Shown: piece after piece, positions 8,064-17,507 of the stretch
How the letters are laid out: every line of letters starts with the position of its first letter
Position numbering within the stretch: position 1 is the stretch's first letter
Assembly (NCBI GenBank): GCA_041918675.1
Contig: JAYRVF010000014.1
Span: 372,001-436,000 of the forward strand
DNA from: SCUB01 sp041918675
GTDB taxonomy: Bacteria; Pseudomonadota; Alphaproteobacteria; Rhizobiales; Xanthobacteraceae
Reading direction: 5' to 3'
Length of the DNA: 64,000 bases
Notes under the pieces: generated by a model
The model's input: only the letters and a program-made list of their open reading frames with translations
Told to the model about the DNA's origin: nothing
Databases searched by the model: none
Translations under genes and position numbers: made by a program

Positions 8064-10799
8064 CTACATCTTCGGCCCGCCGCCGGGCGGCTGCTTTGCG
8101 GAGCCAGGAGGCGCATGCTTCTTCGCCGATCCCGGCGGGAAGTGTTGCTTCACCGAACCCGGCGGCTGGTGCAGCTTCACCGAGCCCGGAGGCATATGCT
8201 TCGGTCCCGCTGATCCCGGAGGCTGATGCAGCTTAATCGACCCCGGCGGCTGGTGCAGCTTGATCGAGCCCGGAGGCTGATGCAGCTTCACCGAACCCGG
8301 CGGCTGATGCAGCTTAATCGACCCCGGAGGCTGGTGCAGCTTAATCGAGCCCGGAGGCTGGTGCAGCTTAATTGACCCCGGAGGCTGGTGCAGCTTGATC
8401 GAGCCCGGAGGCTGGTGCAGCTTAATCGACCCCGGAGGCATATGCTTCGGTCCCGCCGACCCAGGCGGCTGATGCAGCTTTATCGAGCCCGGCGGGAAGT
8501 GCTTGATCGACCCCGGCGGCAGATGTTTCACCGACCCGGGCGGGAAGTGCTTGATCGAGCCCGGCGGCAGATGCTTCACCGATCCCGGCGGGAAGTGCTT
8601 GATCGAGCCCGGCGGCAGATGCTTCAGCGAACCCGGCGGGAAATGCTTCACCGATCCCGGCGGGAAGTGTTTGATCGAGCCGGGCGGGAAATGCTTGATC
8701 GATCCCGGCGGCAGGTGCTTCAGCGAACCTGGCGGGAAGTGCTTGATCGAGCCAGGCGGGAAATGCTTGATCGATCCCGGCGGGAAATGCTTGATCGAGC
8801 CGGGCGGCCAATGCTTGATCGAACCGGGCGGCCAATGACCCACCGAGCCCGCCGGCCAATGCGATCCCCAACGAAGATGGCTCATCGCCGGCCAGTGCGA
8901 GCCGTAGCGATAATGACTGTACTCGACGCGATGGGAGGCGAACCGGCCGTGGCTGATGCTCGGCGCGTGGCCTTCCTCGTAGATGATGACCGGCGGCGGC
9001 GCCATCACCGGGACGAAGCCCACGGGCGGTGCTTCGCACGGCGCGAAGATCGCGATGTCGCCGATCCGGGTCGCGTCGTTGCGGGTCAACTCGTCATAAA
9101 TATAGGTACCGGATTGATCGGCGTTGATGTCGGTGTCGATCAGATACGACCGGTCGACGCCGACCGATTGCGTCTCGTATCCGGTTGACTGCTTGATCTC
9201 GGCGAAAGCCGACGCCGGCGCGAGTTCCGCGAAGGCGCTCTCGGTCATCCCCTGAATGCCGTGAACCTCCGACGGATCGCCGTCGTCCTGCCCCTGCCCT
9301 GCGCCCGCGGGCGAGCGACACAGGCCGTTCGGCGAGCATAGCGAGTCGCCGGTGATCCAGACATATTGGTCGACCTGGCGCGCGTCCGCCATCCAGTCCG
9401 GCGTGTAGCCGTAACCGAAAGTGACGCCGCCGGCGCAATTGGCGAACAGGTAGGGCACGCCCTCGGCGAACCGATAATAGGAGCCGACATCGTAGCGTCC
9501 GACGGGGCGCCAGACGCCGTCCTGATGCAGCTCGTAGCGTAGCGCCCGCGACTCATGCGGGGTCGCGAACGCGTCGTCCGCGTCGAGGCCGAGATTGCGG
9601 ATGCCGCCGCGTTCGCCGAGCAGCATGATCGGCTTGTCGGTGCATTGCGGGAAGGCGATGTCGCTCACCGGACGGCTCAGGCCGGCGCGCGCGATGTCCT
9701 GCGGGTTGACGAAGAAGTCCGGCAGCGTGAATTCGCGCCGGATGGAACTCGCGTCGAAGCCCCCGTCGGGGCCGAGCCGGACCGACCAGACCGAATTGCG
9801 CTTCTCGTCTTCGGGCAGCGATTTCCACGCCGCGTCGCCGAATTCCGGGCTGCTCGCCACCGAATAATAAAGACGCAGATCGCCGCCCGAGGCGCGGCCG
9901 ACCGCGAGCCCCCAGACGCGACGGCCGTTGGCCGCGATGTTCCAGCATTGCGGCGAGTTCTGGAACACGCCCGCCGCGCAATCCGCGATCCTGGGCTGTG
10001 ACGCCGGATCGAAGGCAATCGGCGGCAGGTTGCGCGCGCTCTTGGCTTCCGCGTCGAAGAAATTCGCGCGCGCCTGAACGCCGTGGTCGTAATAGCCGAG
10101 GTCGGCGCCGTCGCCCGCGCGGATGCGGTGGATCATGCCGGTTTCGAGATCGGACGCGAACAACTGGTTGTTCCAGCGATCGTAGGCGATGTTGCCGAGC
10201 GCGGCGCCGCTGTTGGGCCGGCCGTTCAGCGTAATGTTGGCGAAGGGACGCGGCTGATAGCCGGACTGCGCGTCGAGCTTGTAGATCCCGCCGGGACCGG
10301 CCGGTCCCCACATGCCGGGCATCCAGCTCGAATTGTCGGTCGTGCGATGCAGGCCGAAGGCCGATGTCGCGGCCAGATAGATGCTCGGCATCGGTTCGCT
10401 TGAGATCACGACGCCGAAGACCTGCCCGACCTGACCGGCCGTGACCGGGTTGCGTTGCGGCTCGGTGTACCAATGGTCGCCGGTCGGCGGACGCCGCGGC
10501 GCGCGCACATCGATGATGCTGGCAACCGCGCCCGCCGGATCGATGGTGGAAATTTGCTGACCGGCGGGACCGGCCACCGCCGTCGTTCCCGAGAAGCGGG
10601 TCACCACGGCTTCGCCGGGTTGAATGCCTTGCGCGACCGCGCCGGCGCTCGCGCATGCCAGCAGCGCCGCCGCGATGCCGCCGCGCGCCCAGCGCTTGAG
10701 CGAAAAGTGCTTGGATGCGTCGTGCTTTGGCGCGCCGTGCTTGAGCGCGCTGTTCATGTGTGATTGTCGTGAGGCCGACATGTCGATGATCGCGGTCAT
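8064..10799 (-). CDS. Large exported protein with about 30 C-terminal PPGS repeats
   Basis: A protein of about 911 residues when started at ATG 10799, which has GGAG 9 bases upstream; an in-frame GTG at 10937 would add 46 residues. The N-terminus has a long basic n-region rich in Lys-His pairs, a hydrophobic core (GIAAALLACASAGAVA) and a cleavage site near residue 56. The globular part (about 60-600) is rich in Gly, Asp and aromatic residues and contains phrases such as YDRWNNQLFASDLETG. A beta-propeller-like fold is possible, but I recognise no family. From about residue 647 to the end the chain consists of tandem units of the type HFPPGSIK (8 residues) and then LHQPPGSIK (9 residues). It is probably secreted or surface exposed. 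Function unknown. Confidence 0.75.
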   Translation of the reverse strand: MTAIIDMSASRQSHMNSALKHGAPKHDASKHFSLKRWARGGIAAALLACASAGAVAQGIQPGEAVVTRFSGTTAVAGPAGQQISTIDPAGAVASIIDVRAPRRPPTGDHWYTEPQRNPVTAGQVGQVFGVVISSEPMPSIYLAATSAFGLHRTTDNSSWMPGMWGPAGPGGIYKLDAQSGYQPRPFANITLNGRPNSGAALGNIAYDRWNNQLFASDLETGMIHRIRAGDGADLGYYDHGVQARANFFDAEAKSARNLPPIAFDPASQPRIADCAAGVFQNSPQCWNIAANGRRVWGLAVGRASGGDLRLYYSVASSPEFGDAAWKSLPEDEKRNSVWSVRLGPDGGFDASSIRREFTLPDFFVNPQDIARAGLSRPVSDIAFPQCTDKPIMLLGERGGIRNLGLDADDAFATPHESRALRYELHQDGVWRPVGRYDVGSYYRFAEGVPYLFANCAGGVTFGYGYTPDWMADARQVDQYVWITGDSLCSPNGLCRSPAGAGQGQDDGDPSEVHGIQGMTESAFAELAPASAFAEIKQSTGYETQSVGVDRSYLIDTDINADQSGTYIYDELTRNDATRIGDIAIFAPCEAPPVGFVPVMAPPPVIIYEEGHAPSISHGRFASHRVEYSHYRYGSHWPAMSHLRWGSHWPAGSVGHWPPGSIKHWPPGSIKHFPPGSIKHFPPGSIKHFPPGSLKHLPPGSIKHFPPGSIKHFPPGSVKHFPPGSLKHLPPGSIKHFPPGSVKHLPPGSIKHFPPGSVKHLPPGSIKHFPPGSIKLHQPPGSAGPKHMPPGSIKLHQPPGSIKLHQPPGSIKLHQPPGSIKLHQPPGSIKLHQPPGSVKLHQPPGSIKLHQPPGSIKLHQPPGSAGPKHMPPGSVKLHQPPGSVKQHFPPGSAKKHAPPGSAKQPPGGGPKM
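8067..8861 (-). repeat. Coding tandem repeat array (PPGS-[IVLA]-K units)
   Basis: About 30 tandem 24-27-base units encode H[WFLM]PPGS[IVL]K in the upstream half and LHQPPGS[IV]K in the downstream half, with two longer PPGSAGPK variants. DNA identity between neighbouring units is very high, which suggests recent expansion by slippage or unequal recombination. Every unit keeps the reading frame. Confidence 0.95.
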
Positions 10800-10957
10800 C
10801 AGGCGCCACTCCGATCCAGAAAACACAAAACGGATCAGCAAAAATCCGACGAATGCCGAGTGCAAGATTACGGCAATCCGCGCATGAATGAAAGGCGAGA
10901 CTTCCGCGACCGTCGTGAACTCAAGAACGAATTTCACGACGATTTAGTTGGGCGTGC

Positions 10958-13231
10958 TTATTGTTGCCGCATTTGCCGCAGAATCGCCCCGACGATATTC
11001 GAGTAGTCGTCCGTCCATGTGCGTTGGCCCGGATGCGGCCGCACCTGTATCCACTTCTCCTCGTCGGCCAGCGCGCCGAAATCGGCCTCGGCTCGCGCGG
11101 CGACGACGACCTGCGACGAATATCTGTAGGCGTCGTAATCGACGCCGTCCTCGGCGAAATTCGCGCGCGCGATCAAGCCGTTCGCTTCGGCGATGCCGGC
11201 GACCTCGGTCGTTAATTCCATGTAGCGGTTGGAGATATGCATCGCCACGATCCCCGCCGGCGCGAGCTTGTCGACATAGCTCGCCATCGCCTCTCGCGTG
11301 ATGAGGTGGACGGGAATGGTGTCGGAGCTGAAGGCGTCGATCAGGATGAGATCGAAGGCCGCGTCCGGCGCGTCGCGTAGCGTGATGCGCGCGTCGCCGA
11401 GAACGATCGGCACGTCCGGCGCGCAGGCGCTCAGGAAAGTAAAGCGCGACGGGTCGCGCGCGATGGCGACCACGGCGGGGTCGACCTCGTAATAGGTCCA
11501 GTCGTCGCCGGGCGCCCGATAGCAGGAGATCGTCCCTGTGCCGAGGCCGACCACCGCGACGCGGATGGGGCCGCCCTTGCGCGCGCGCACGGCCAATACC
11601 GCCTGCACCATCGCCGATTGCTCATGATAATAGGTCGCCGGCAACGGACGTGTCGCGGGACCGGCGGCGATATCCTCGATACGTTCGGCGCCGTGAATGG
11701 TCGTGCCGTGCTGCAGCACGCGATAGCCGTCGCCGCGGTCGACGATGCGGTGCACGCCGAAGAAGCTGCGCACGCGACCGGAGTCGATTTCATAGGTCCG
11801 GTAGAGCATGAAGGCCAGCATCACCAGCCCCGCGAAGGCGAGCGGGTTGCGCCATTGCGCCGCCGCCAGCGCGAATGCGAGCAGGATGCCGAGGCTCCAG
11901 TAGAAGCCGCGATCGTCGAGCGAATAGCCGAACGACAGCGATGGGATGATGACAATCGCGGCGAGAACCAGAATGCCGATCACAATGCCGAGGGATTGGC
12001 GCGCGCTCGCGGAAAAGAGGCCGGGCCGGCACAGAATCGAAAGCACGATCAGGATCGGATATTCCGCGATCCAGGAAAAAACGTGCGGCGCGACCAGCCC
12101 GGCGGCGACGCCGCCGATGACGCCGCCAAGCGACATCCACAGGTAGAAGATCGTGAGATGACCGGCCGCCGGGCGGCGCCGGGCGAGCTCCCCGTGACAG
12201 ACGAGCGCGGTGACGAAGAACGCCGCGAGATGCAGGAGGACGACCGCCAGGAGATATTCGATGACGGTGAAGACGATCGTCGCGACCACGCCGAGGATCA
12301 GGAGCGTCTGGATGCCGAGCAGGACAGGCCGGGGCAGGACCGGCCTCGCGCGGAACGCGAGAATGAAGGTCGCCAGATAGAGCGTCAGCGGAATGACCCA
12401 CAGGAGCGGAGACGGCGCGAGATCGGTCGACAGATGCGCGGTGACGGCGACGAGCAAGCCCGACGGCACCGCCGACAATGCCGTCCACGCGAACGCGTCG
12501 CGCCAGCTCGGCCGCGTTCCGGCCGCGCTCGCGGCGAGGAGTTCGTGGCCCTTCGGCCCCGCCCGCCACATCAACGCCGCGCAGGCCGCGATCAGCGCCG
12601 CGAGGCCGAAATATCCGACCGTCCAGCCGACCGACTGCTGCCCAAGCCGGGTCAGCGGCTCGATCACGAACGGATAGCTGACAAGCGCGAGCAGGCTTCC
12701 GGCATTGCTCGCCGCGTAGAGGAAATAGGGGTCCTCCCCGCGCATGTGGCCGCTGCGCGCGAACCAGGCCTGCAACAGCGGCGCGTTCGCCGACAGCGCG
12801 AAAAACGGAAGACCGATCGAAACGGCGAACAGTCCGAACGTCCACAATTCCTCGGCCTGGGCCGGCGGTCGGTCCCAGCCCGTCGCGATCGCCAGCGGCA
12901 GCAACGGCGTCGCCGCGAGCATGACGGCAAGATGCACGATCGCGGTCAGGCGCGCCGGCACGCGCGTCGTCAGCAGGTGCGAATAGGCGTAGCCCGCCAG
13001 CAGCGCCATCTGGAAGAAGACGATCGCGATCGACCAGACCGAGGCCGAGCCGCCGAGGCGCGGCAGCACCATTTTGGTGAAAATCGGCTGCACCGCGAAC
13101 AGAAGCGCGGCGCTGAGGAATATGGTCAGCGAAAACAGAACGAGATGCGGGTCGATCGGCGCGCCGCGCGGCGCGTCCGCGCCATCGACATTCTGCTCGT
13201 GCGGCTGGGACGTATTTTCCGCGGGCTGCAT
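10958..13231 (-). CDS. Membrane-fused spermidine-synthase-like protein
   Basis: A 757-residue protein. After a short polar start, many membrane helices (about residues 30-480, beginning LVLFSLTIFLSAALLFAVQP) form an MFS-like or polytopic region. A soluble Rossmann domain (about 540-750) follows, with the nucleotide-binding turn VVGLGTGTISC, the acidic strand end YYEVDP and the LILIDAFSSD motif of the spermidine synthase/methyltransferase family. These fused spermidine-synthase-family proteins are widespread in Proteobacteria. Their substrate is unproven, and aminopropyl transfer cannot be assumed. The next gene on this strand is the repeat protein 158 bases downstream. Confidence 0.85.
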   Translation of the reverse strand: MQPAENTSQPHEQNVDGADAPRGAPIDPHLVLFSLTIFLSAALLFAVQPIFTKMVLPRLGGSASVWSIAIVFFQMALLAGYAYSHLLTTRVPARLTAIVHLAVMLAATPLLPLAIATGWDRPPAQAEELWTFGLFAVSIGLPFFALSANAPLLQAWFARSGHMRGEDPYFLYAASNAGSLLALVSYPFVIEPLTRLGQQSVGWTVGYFGLAALIAACAALMWRAGPKGHELLAASAAGTRPSWRDAFAWTALSAVPSGLLVAVTAHLSTDLAPSPLLWVIPLTLYLATFILAFRARPVLPRPVLLGIQTLLILGVVATIVFTVIEYLLAVVLLHLAAFFVTALVCHGELARRRPAAGHLTIFYLWMSLGGVIGGVAAGLVAPHVFSWIAEYPILIVLSILCRPGLFSASARQSLGIVIGILVLAAIVIIPSLSFGYSLDDRGFYWSLGILLAFALAAAQWRNPLAFAGLVMLAFMLYRTYEIDSGRVRSFFGVHRIVDRGDGYRVLQHGTTIHGAERIEDIAAGPATRPLPATYYHEQSAMVQAVLAVRARKGGPIRVAVVGLGTGTISCYRAPGDDWTYYEVDPAVVAIARDPSRFTFLSACAPDVPIVLGDARITLRDAPDAAFDLILIDAFSSDTIPVHLITREAMASYVDKLAPAGIVAMHISNRYMELTTEVAGIAEANGLIARANFAEDGVDYDAYRYSSQVVVAARAEADFGALADEEKWIQVRPHPGQRTWTDDYSNIVGAILRQMRQQ

Positions 13232-14149
13232 CGCGCAATTCCTCTCCGCCGCCCTGTCAAATCACACAGCCGACGCGCCCGCACGATAGCAAGACCGACG
13301 GGGCAACGGAACGGAAAGGATTCTCACGCGGGCGACGGGCCTTGCGATTCTCAACGACGCGCGGGCGACCCGCGAACGCATTTTCCTTCCATCCTTCGGG
13401 AAATAGTAGGACACGCTCTCCGCCGCGCGGCGCCCTCGCATCGCGAATTCATGCGCGGCGGACAAGTCGTCCCCGCGCGCGGATCGGATCCGGCCCCTTG
13501 CGCCGAGATTTCGGAGAAGTCGCATCGGGCGAGGAGTTCGTTACCGTCGGCAGGCACTCCGACGGGAACACCACCGCCAATCATCGCCCGGTCGCGCCCC
13601 TCCGCCGCCGCGTCCACCCCGTTCGACCAGGCCGCAGGTCACCGCGATGAAGGCTCGCGACGCAACGCGAGAAACGCGGTCCCCGTGTCGACGATAGCGC
13701 GAATTCTCCGGCGCCCCGCCTGCGCGCATCGCGTGTGGACATCCTGCGTACCGTGTTCGGTGATCGCGCCTCCCTTCGCATTTGCGAAAGGAATTGACCC
13801 GCGAATTCGGCTTCGTTCGAATATGTGCGATATGCATTTTTCGGATGCATGGAATGCATTTGAATCATCATGCGATGCGTCGCAGAGTTTTCCCGGCCGG
13901 GCGATCGATGATCGCCGCCGGCAACCAAGCAAGCTCGGAACCCGGCCGGCTTCGTTCAAGCGCGCTTGCGCGGCGCGAGGGCCCCAACGAATGGAACGCC
14001 AAGTTGACCACCGCGGCTAGAAGGTTGGTTCCTTGGATCGGTCCCTCGCGTTGGCGCGAGCAGCCGAGCTTGTCCGCGCGCGCGATTCCATTCCGCACGG
14101 TTATTCGTCGCGAAAGGGTCCGCCGTCCGTCCCCCCAAGGAGATCCGAA
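13232..14149. other. Long intergenic region
   Basis: This 918-base gap separates two divergent genes. I find no convincing protein or RNA gene. A less GC-rich patch near 13830-13880 contains three ATGCAT hexamers within about 35 bases (in GATATGCATTTTTCGG and GGATGCATGGAATGCAT), which might be a regulatory site. The 3' end must hold the promoter of the ThDP-enzyme gene, whose ribosome binding site AAGGAGA lies at 14138-14144. Confidence 0.4.
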
Positions 14150-15829
14150 ATGGCGTTGATGAGTGGCGCGAAAGCGGTCGTTGAAACGTTGAAATCGAAC
14201 GGCGTCGAATTGGTCATCGGCATGACCGGCCACACCGTCATGGAGGTTGCCGACGCGCTCGCCAAGGACGGCTCTATCAAGACGGTCTATCCGCGCTCGG
14301 AGACCAACGGCACCTTCATGGCCTACGGCTATAACAAGGTCAGGAACGGTCCGAAGTCCGTTTGCCTGTGGCATGTCGCCGGCGTGCCGCATGCCGCGCC
14401 CGGCGTCATGACGGCCTACGCCGATTCCGTGCCGATGGTGATCCTCGGCGGCAACGTCACCTCCGACGCGCTCGGCAAAAGGGATTTTCAGGACACGCCG
14501 ACGGCGGAAATGTTCGCGCCGATGACCAAATGGTCGCACCGCGTCAAGGGCGGCGCCGATCTGCCGCGAGACCTGTCGAAGGCTCTCCTGCTGGCCGGGA
14601 CGGGACGACCCGGCCCGGTGATGCTCGACGTTCCGTTCGACTTCTTCGTCGAGAAGGCAGAGATCGAAATCTCGAGCGCGCCGGTTCGCCCGTCCGCGCC
14701 GAGCGGCGATCCCGCCGCTATCGCGCGCGCCTGTGACGCGCTGCTGTCGGCGAAAAAGCCCGTCATTCTCGCCGGTGGCGGCGTCGTCACGGCGGACGCC
14801 GGCGCCGAACTTCTGGAAGTGGCGGAAATGCTGTGCCTGCCCATCGCGTCGGGCCGCAGCGCCTCCAAGGGCGTCGTGTCCGAGGATCATCCGCTGGCGC
14901 TCGGAACCTCCGGATCGTTCGGCTGGCCGATCGCCAACGAGTATCTGCGCGAGGCGGATTGCTGGCTCGCGATTGGCACCACATTCTCTCAGATCGCGAT
15001 GCAGGACTGGTCCGTGCCGGCGCCGGCGACGCTCATCCATGTCGACATCGATCCCGCCGAAATCGGAAAGATCTACAAGCCGACGGTGGGCATCATCGGC
15101 GACGCCAAACTCGTGCTCGCCCAGATCCGCGACCATTTGCGCGCCAAGACCAACGCGGCGAAAAACTACAGAACCCATCCGCGCTTCGCCGAGATCGACG
15201 AACGCGGCAACACGTGGCGCGCCGCGCTCGACGCCATGACGGCGTCGTCCGCCTCCCCGATCAATCCCTTCCGCGTCATGCGCGAGCTCAACGCCGCATT
15301 GCCGCCGGACGGCATCGTCACCGGAGGCGCCGGCAACAACGGCGAATTCGCCGTTCACGCGCTGAAATCGTTCCAGCCGCTGACCTTCCTGCTTTCTCAG
15401 AAATATTCGGCGGTCGGCTGTTCGTTCCCGATCGCGCTCGGCGCCAAGCTCGCCGCGCCCGACAGGCCGGTCGTCTGCATCGAAGGCGACGGCGGGGCGC
15501 ATTATAATGTCACCGAGCTGGCGACCGCGGTGAAGGAGAATATCCCGGTCGTCCTGATCGTCATGAACGACGGCCATCTCAACGCCAATCGCCAGATCTC
15601 GGGCGTCCTTTTCGAGGGCAAGCAGGTCTGGACCGAGCTCAACAATCCCGATTGGGTCGCGCTGGCGAAATCCATGGGCGCGGAGGCCGAGCGCGTCGAC
15701 GACCCGGGCGAGATCGGCGCGGCGCTGCGACGCGGGTTGAAGTCCGGCAAACCCTACCTCATCGACATGATCATCGATCCCAATGTCCGCTGCCCGATCA
15801 CCGGCAAGCTCTGGAAGATCCGCTGGTAG
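14150..15829 (+). CDS. ThDP-dependent enzyme (acetolactate synthase / 2-oxoacid decarboxylase family)
   Basis: A 559-residue thiamine-diphosphate enzyme with the PYR, central and PP domains in the usual order. Glu51 (in YPRSETNGTFMAYGY) is the expected cofactor-activating glutamate. The ThDP/Mg motif begins GDGGAHYN near residue 446 and ends at MND about 28 residues later. It belongs to the broad acetolactate synthase / benzoylformate decarboxylase superfamily. No FAD-dependent ALS features can be confirmed, so a decarboxylase or lyase is as likely as a synthase. The ATG at 14150 follows AAGGAGA. An aldehyde dehydrogenase gene follows after 66 bases, which suggests that this enzyme releases an aldehyde that is then oxidised. 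Substrate unknown. Confidence 0.85.
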   Translation: MALMSGAKAVVETLKSNGVELVIGMTGHTVMEVADALAKDGSIKTVYPRSETNGTFMAYGYNKVRNGPKSVCLWHVAGVPHAAPGVMTAYADSVPMVILGGNVTSDALGKRDFQDTPTAEMFAPMTKWSHRVKGGADLPRDLSKALLLAGTGRPGPVMLDVPFDFFVEKAEIEISSAPVRPSAPSGDPAAIARACDALLSAKKPVILAGGGVVTADAGAELLEVAEMLCLPIASGRSASKGVVSEDHPLALGTSGSFGWPIANEYLREADCWLAIGTTFSQIAMQDWSVPAPATLIHVDIDPAEIGKIYKPTVGIIGDAKLVLAQIRDHLRAKTNAAKNYRTHPRFAEIDERGNTWRAALDAMTASSASPINPFRVMRELNAALPPDGIVTGGAGNNGEFAVHALKSFQPLTFLLSQKYSAVGCSFPIALGAKLAAPDRPVVCIEGDGGAHYNVTELATAVKENIPVVLIVMNDGHLNANRQISGVLFEGKQVWTELNNPDWVALAKSMGAEAERVDDPGEIGAALRRGLKSGKPYLIDMIIDPNVRCPITGKLWKIRW

Positions 15830-15895
15830 AACGACCGGAGCGGCCGCACGAATTCGACAGCGGATCGGTGGACGCATGCGAGGCGAAACGACACA

Positions 15896-17377
15896 ATGAG
15901 CGCTGATACAGCAAAACCGTTCTTGATCGGAGCGCAGTGGAGCTTCGGCAAGGGCAAGACCTTCCAGTCCATCAATCCGGCCGACGGCACCGTCGCCGCG
16001 ACGATCGCCGAGGCCGAAGCCGAGGACGTCGACGCAGCCGTGCGCGCGGCTGAGGCGGCGCTGCGTCACCCCGGCTGGGGCGGCCTCCACGCGCACAAGC
16101 GCGCGCGCCTGCTGCACCGCTTCGCCGACCTGATCGAGCGCGACGCGGAGCTGCTCGCCGGCTTGCAGACACAGGACAACGGCAAGACGATCGCCGAAAG
16201 CCGCATCCAGGCGACATGGGCTGTCGACGCGTTCCGCTATTACGCCGGCCTGTGCGAGGTCTGGGAGTCGCATGTCGTTCCCCCGCGCGGCAATCATTTC
16301 GCGTTCACCTGGGACGAGCCGATCGGTGTCGTCGCGGCGATCACGCCGTGGAATTCGCCGATCTCGCTGGAAGCGCAAAAGCTGGCGCCGGCGCTGGCCG
16401 CCGGCAACACGGTGGTGCTGAAGTCCTCCGAAATCACGCCCCAGGTCGGCCTCGTCTACGGCAGGCTCGCGCTCGAGGCCGGCTTGCCGCCCGGCGTTCT
16501 CAACGTCGTGACGGGTTTCGGCGCGGTCGCGGGAAACGCCCTGATCAACCATCCCGGCGTCCGTCTCATCACCTTCACTGGCGGCACCGCCAACGGCCGG
16601 ATGATCGCCAAGGTCGGCGGCGAGCGCGTGGTGCCGGTGCTGCTCGAACTTGGCGGCAAATCGCCGAACATCGTTTTCGACGACGCCGATCTCGACAACG
16701 CGGTCACCGGCAGCGTGTTCGCGATCTTCTCCAACGCCGGACAGTCCTGCATCGCCGGGTCGCGCATCTTCGTGCAGGACTCCATTTACGACGCCTTCGC
16801 CAAGCGGCTGGTCGAGGCCACCAAGGCGCTCGTCGTCGGCGATCCGCATGATCCGCGGACCGCGGTCGCGCCGGTTTCGTCCTTCGCCCATCGCGATCGC
16901 ATCGAAGCGATGATCGGAATGGGACGCGACGACGGCGGCAAGGTGCTATGTGGCGGCGGCCGCCCGAGCGACAAGGCGCTGGCGCGTGGGGCCTATCTCG
17001 ACCCCACCATCATCGAAGTCGCCGACAATCGCGCGCGCGTCGCGCAGGAGGAAATCTTCGGCCCGGTCGCCTGCCTGATCCGCTTCCGCGACGAGGCCGA
17101 CCTGATCGAGCAGGCCAACGACACCGTGTTCGGCCTGTCCTGCGGCATCTGGTCGAGCGACTATAAGCGCGCGATGCGCGTGGCGCGCGCCGTTCAAGCC
17201 GGTACGGTCTGGGTCAACACCTACAAGATCACCAACGTCAACATGCCGTTCGGCGGCTTCAAGTCGAGCGGCGTCATGCGGGAGTGCGGCGTCGAGGGCA
17301 TGAAGAGTTACATGGCGACGAAGAGCGTCTATTTTAATCTCGACGGCGGGCCGGTTCCGTGGCCTCCGCGCGGTTAG
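15896..17377 (+). CDS. Aldehyde dehydrogenase (NAD(P)+)
   Basis: A 493-residue ALDH-superfamily enzyme. The oxyanion-hole Asn lies in TPWNSP. The general base is Glu251 in LELGGKSP, and the catalytic Cys285 lies in NAGQSCIAGSR. The cofactor-binding FTGGTANGR turn is also present. These residues indicate an active aldehyde oxidoreductase producing a carboxylate. The gene lies just downstream of the ThDP enzyme on the same strand, so the pair would convert a 2-oxoacid (or similar) to an aldehyde and then to an acid. The exact substrate cannot be assigned. It is distinct from the hpaE aldehyde dehydrogenase at 33483-34937. Confidence 0.92.
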   Translation: MSADTAKPFLIGAQWSFGKGKTFQSINPADGTVAATIAEAEAEDVDAAVRAAEAALRHPGWGGLHAHKRARLLHRFADLIERDAELLAGLQTQDNGKTIAESRIQATWAVDAFRYYAGLCEVWESHVVPPRGNHFAFTWDEPIGVVAAITPWNSPISLEAQKLAPALAAGNTVVLKSSEITPQVGLVYGRLALEAGLPPGVLNVVTGFGAVAGNALINHPGVRLITFTGGTANGRMIAKVGGERVVPVLLELGGKSPNIVFDDADLDNAVTGSVFAIFSNAGQSCIAGSRIFVQDSIYDAFAKRLVEATKALVVGDPHDPRTAVAPVSSFAHRDRIEAMIGMGRDDGGKVLCGGGRPSDKALARGAYLDPTIIEVADNRARVAQEEIFGPVACLIRFRDEADLIEQANDTVFGLSCGIWSSDYKRAMRVARAVQAGTVWVNTYKITNVNMPFGGFKSSGVMRECGVEGMKSYMATKSVYFNLDGGPVPWPPRG

Positions 17378-17507
17378 CGGTCGCGGCCGGCTCCCGCGGC
17401 GGCGCCGAATTCGGCCGGTCGCCGCGGAGCGCTGGGTCGACCGGTTCGGTTGGGTAGCGGCCGCGGCTAGACGATTTCATCCGGGAGCGACCGAGGTCAT
17501 CAATCCC

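Noticed and set aside
8067..8861. CRISPR-like array
   Set aside because: The repeats are contiguous without spacers, of 24-27 bases, and keep an open reading frame; this is a coding tandem repeat.
11618..14020. A long open frame (about 800 codons) on the plus strand antisense to the membrane/spermidine-synthase-like gene
   Set aside because: It has Arg/Asp/Glu-rich low-complexity text with no domain, and it mirrors the codon bias of the true gene on the other strand, as expected in GC-rich DNA.
13782..14159. A 125-codon plus-strand frame before the ThDP-enzyme gene
   Set aside because: It overlaps the well-placed start of that gene, has an Arg-rich random composition and no signature.
13868..16891. 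A 1007-codon open frame on the minus strand under the ThDP and aldehyde dehydrogenase genes
   Set aside because: The opposite strand encodes two enzymes with complete catalytic motifs; the antisense text is biased and has no family signature.
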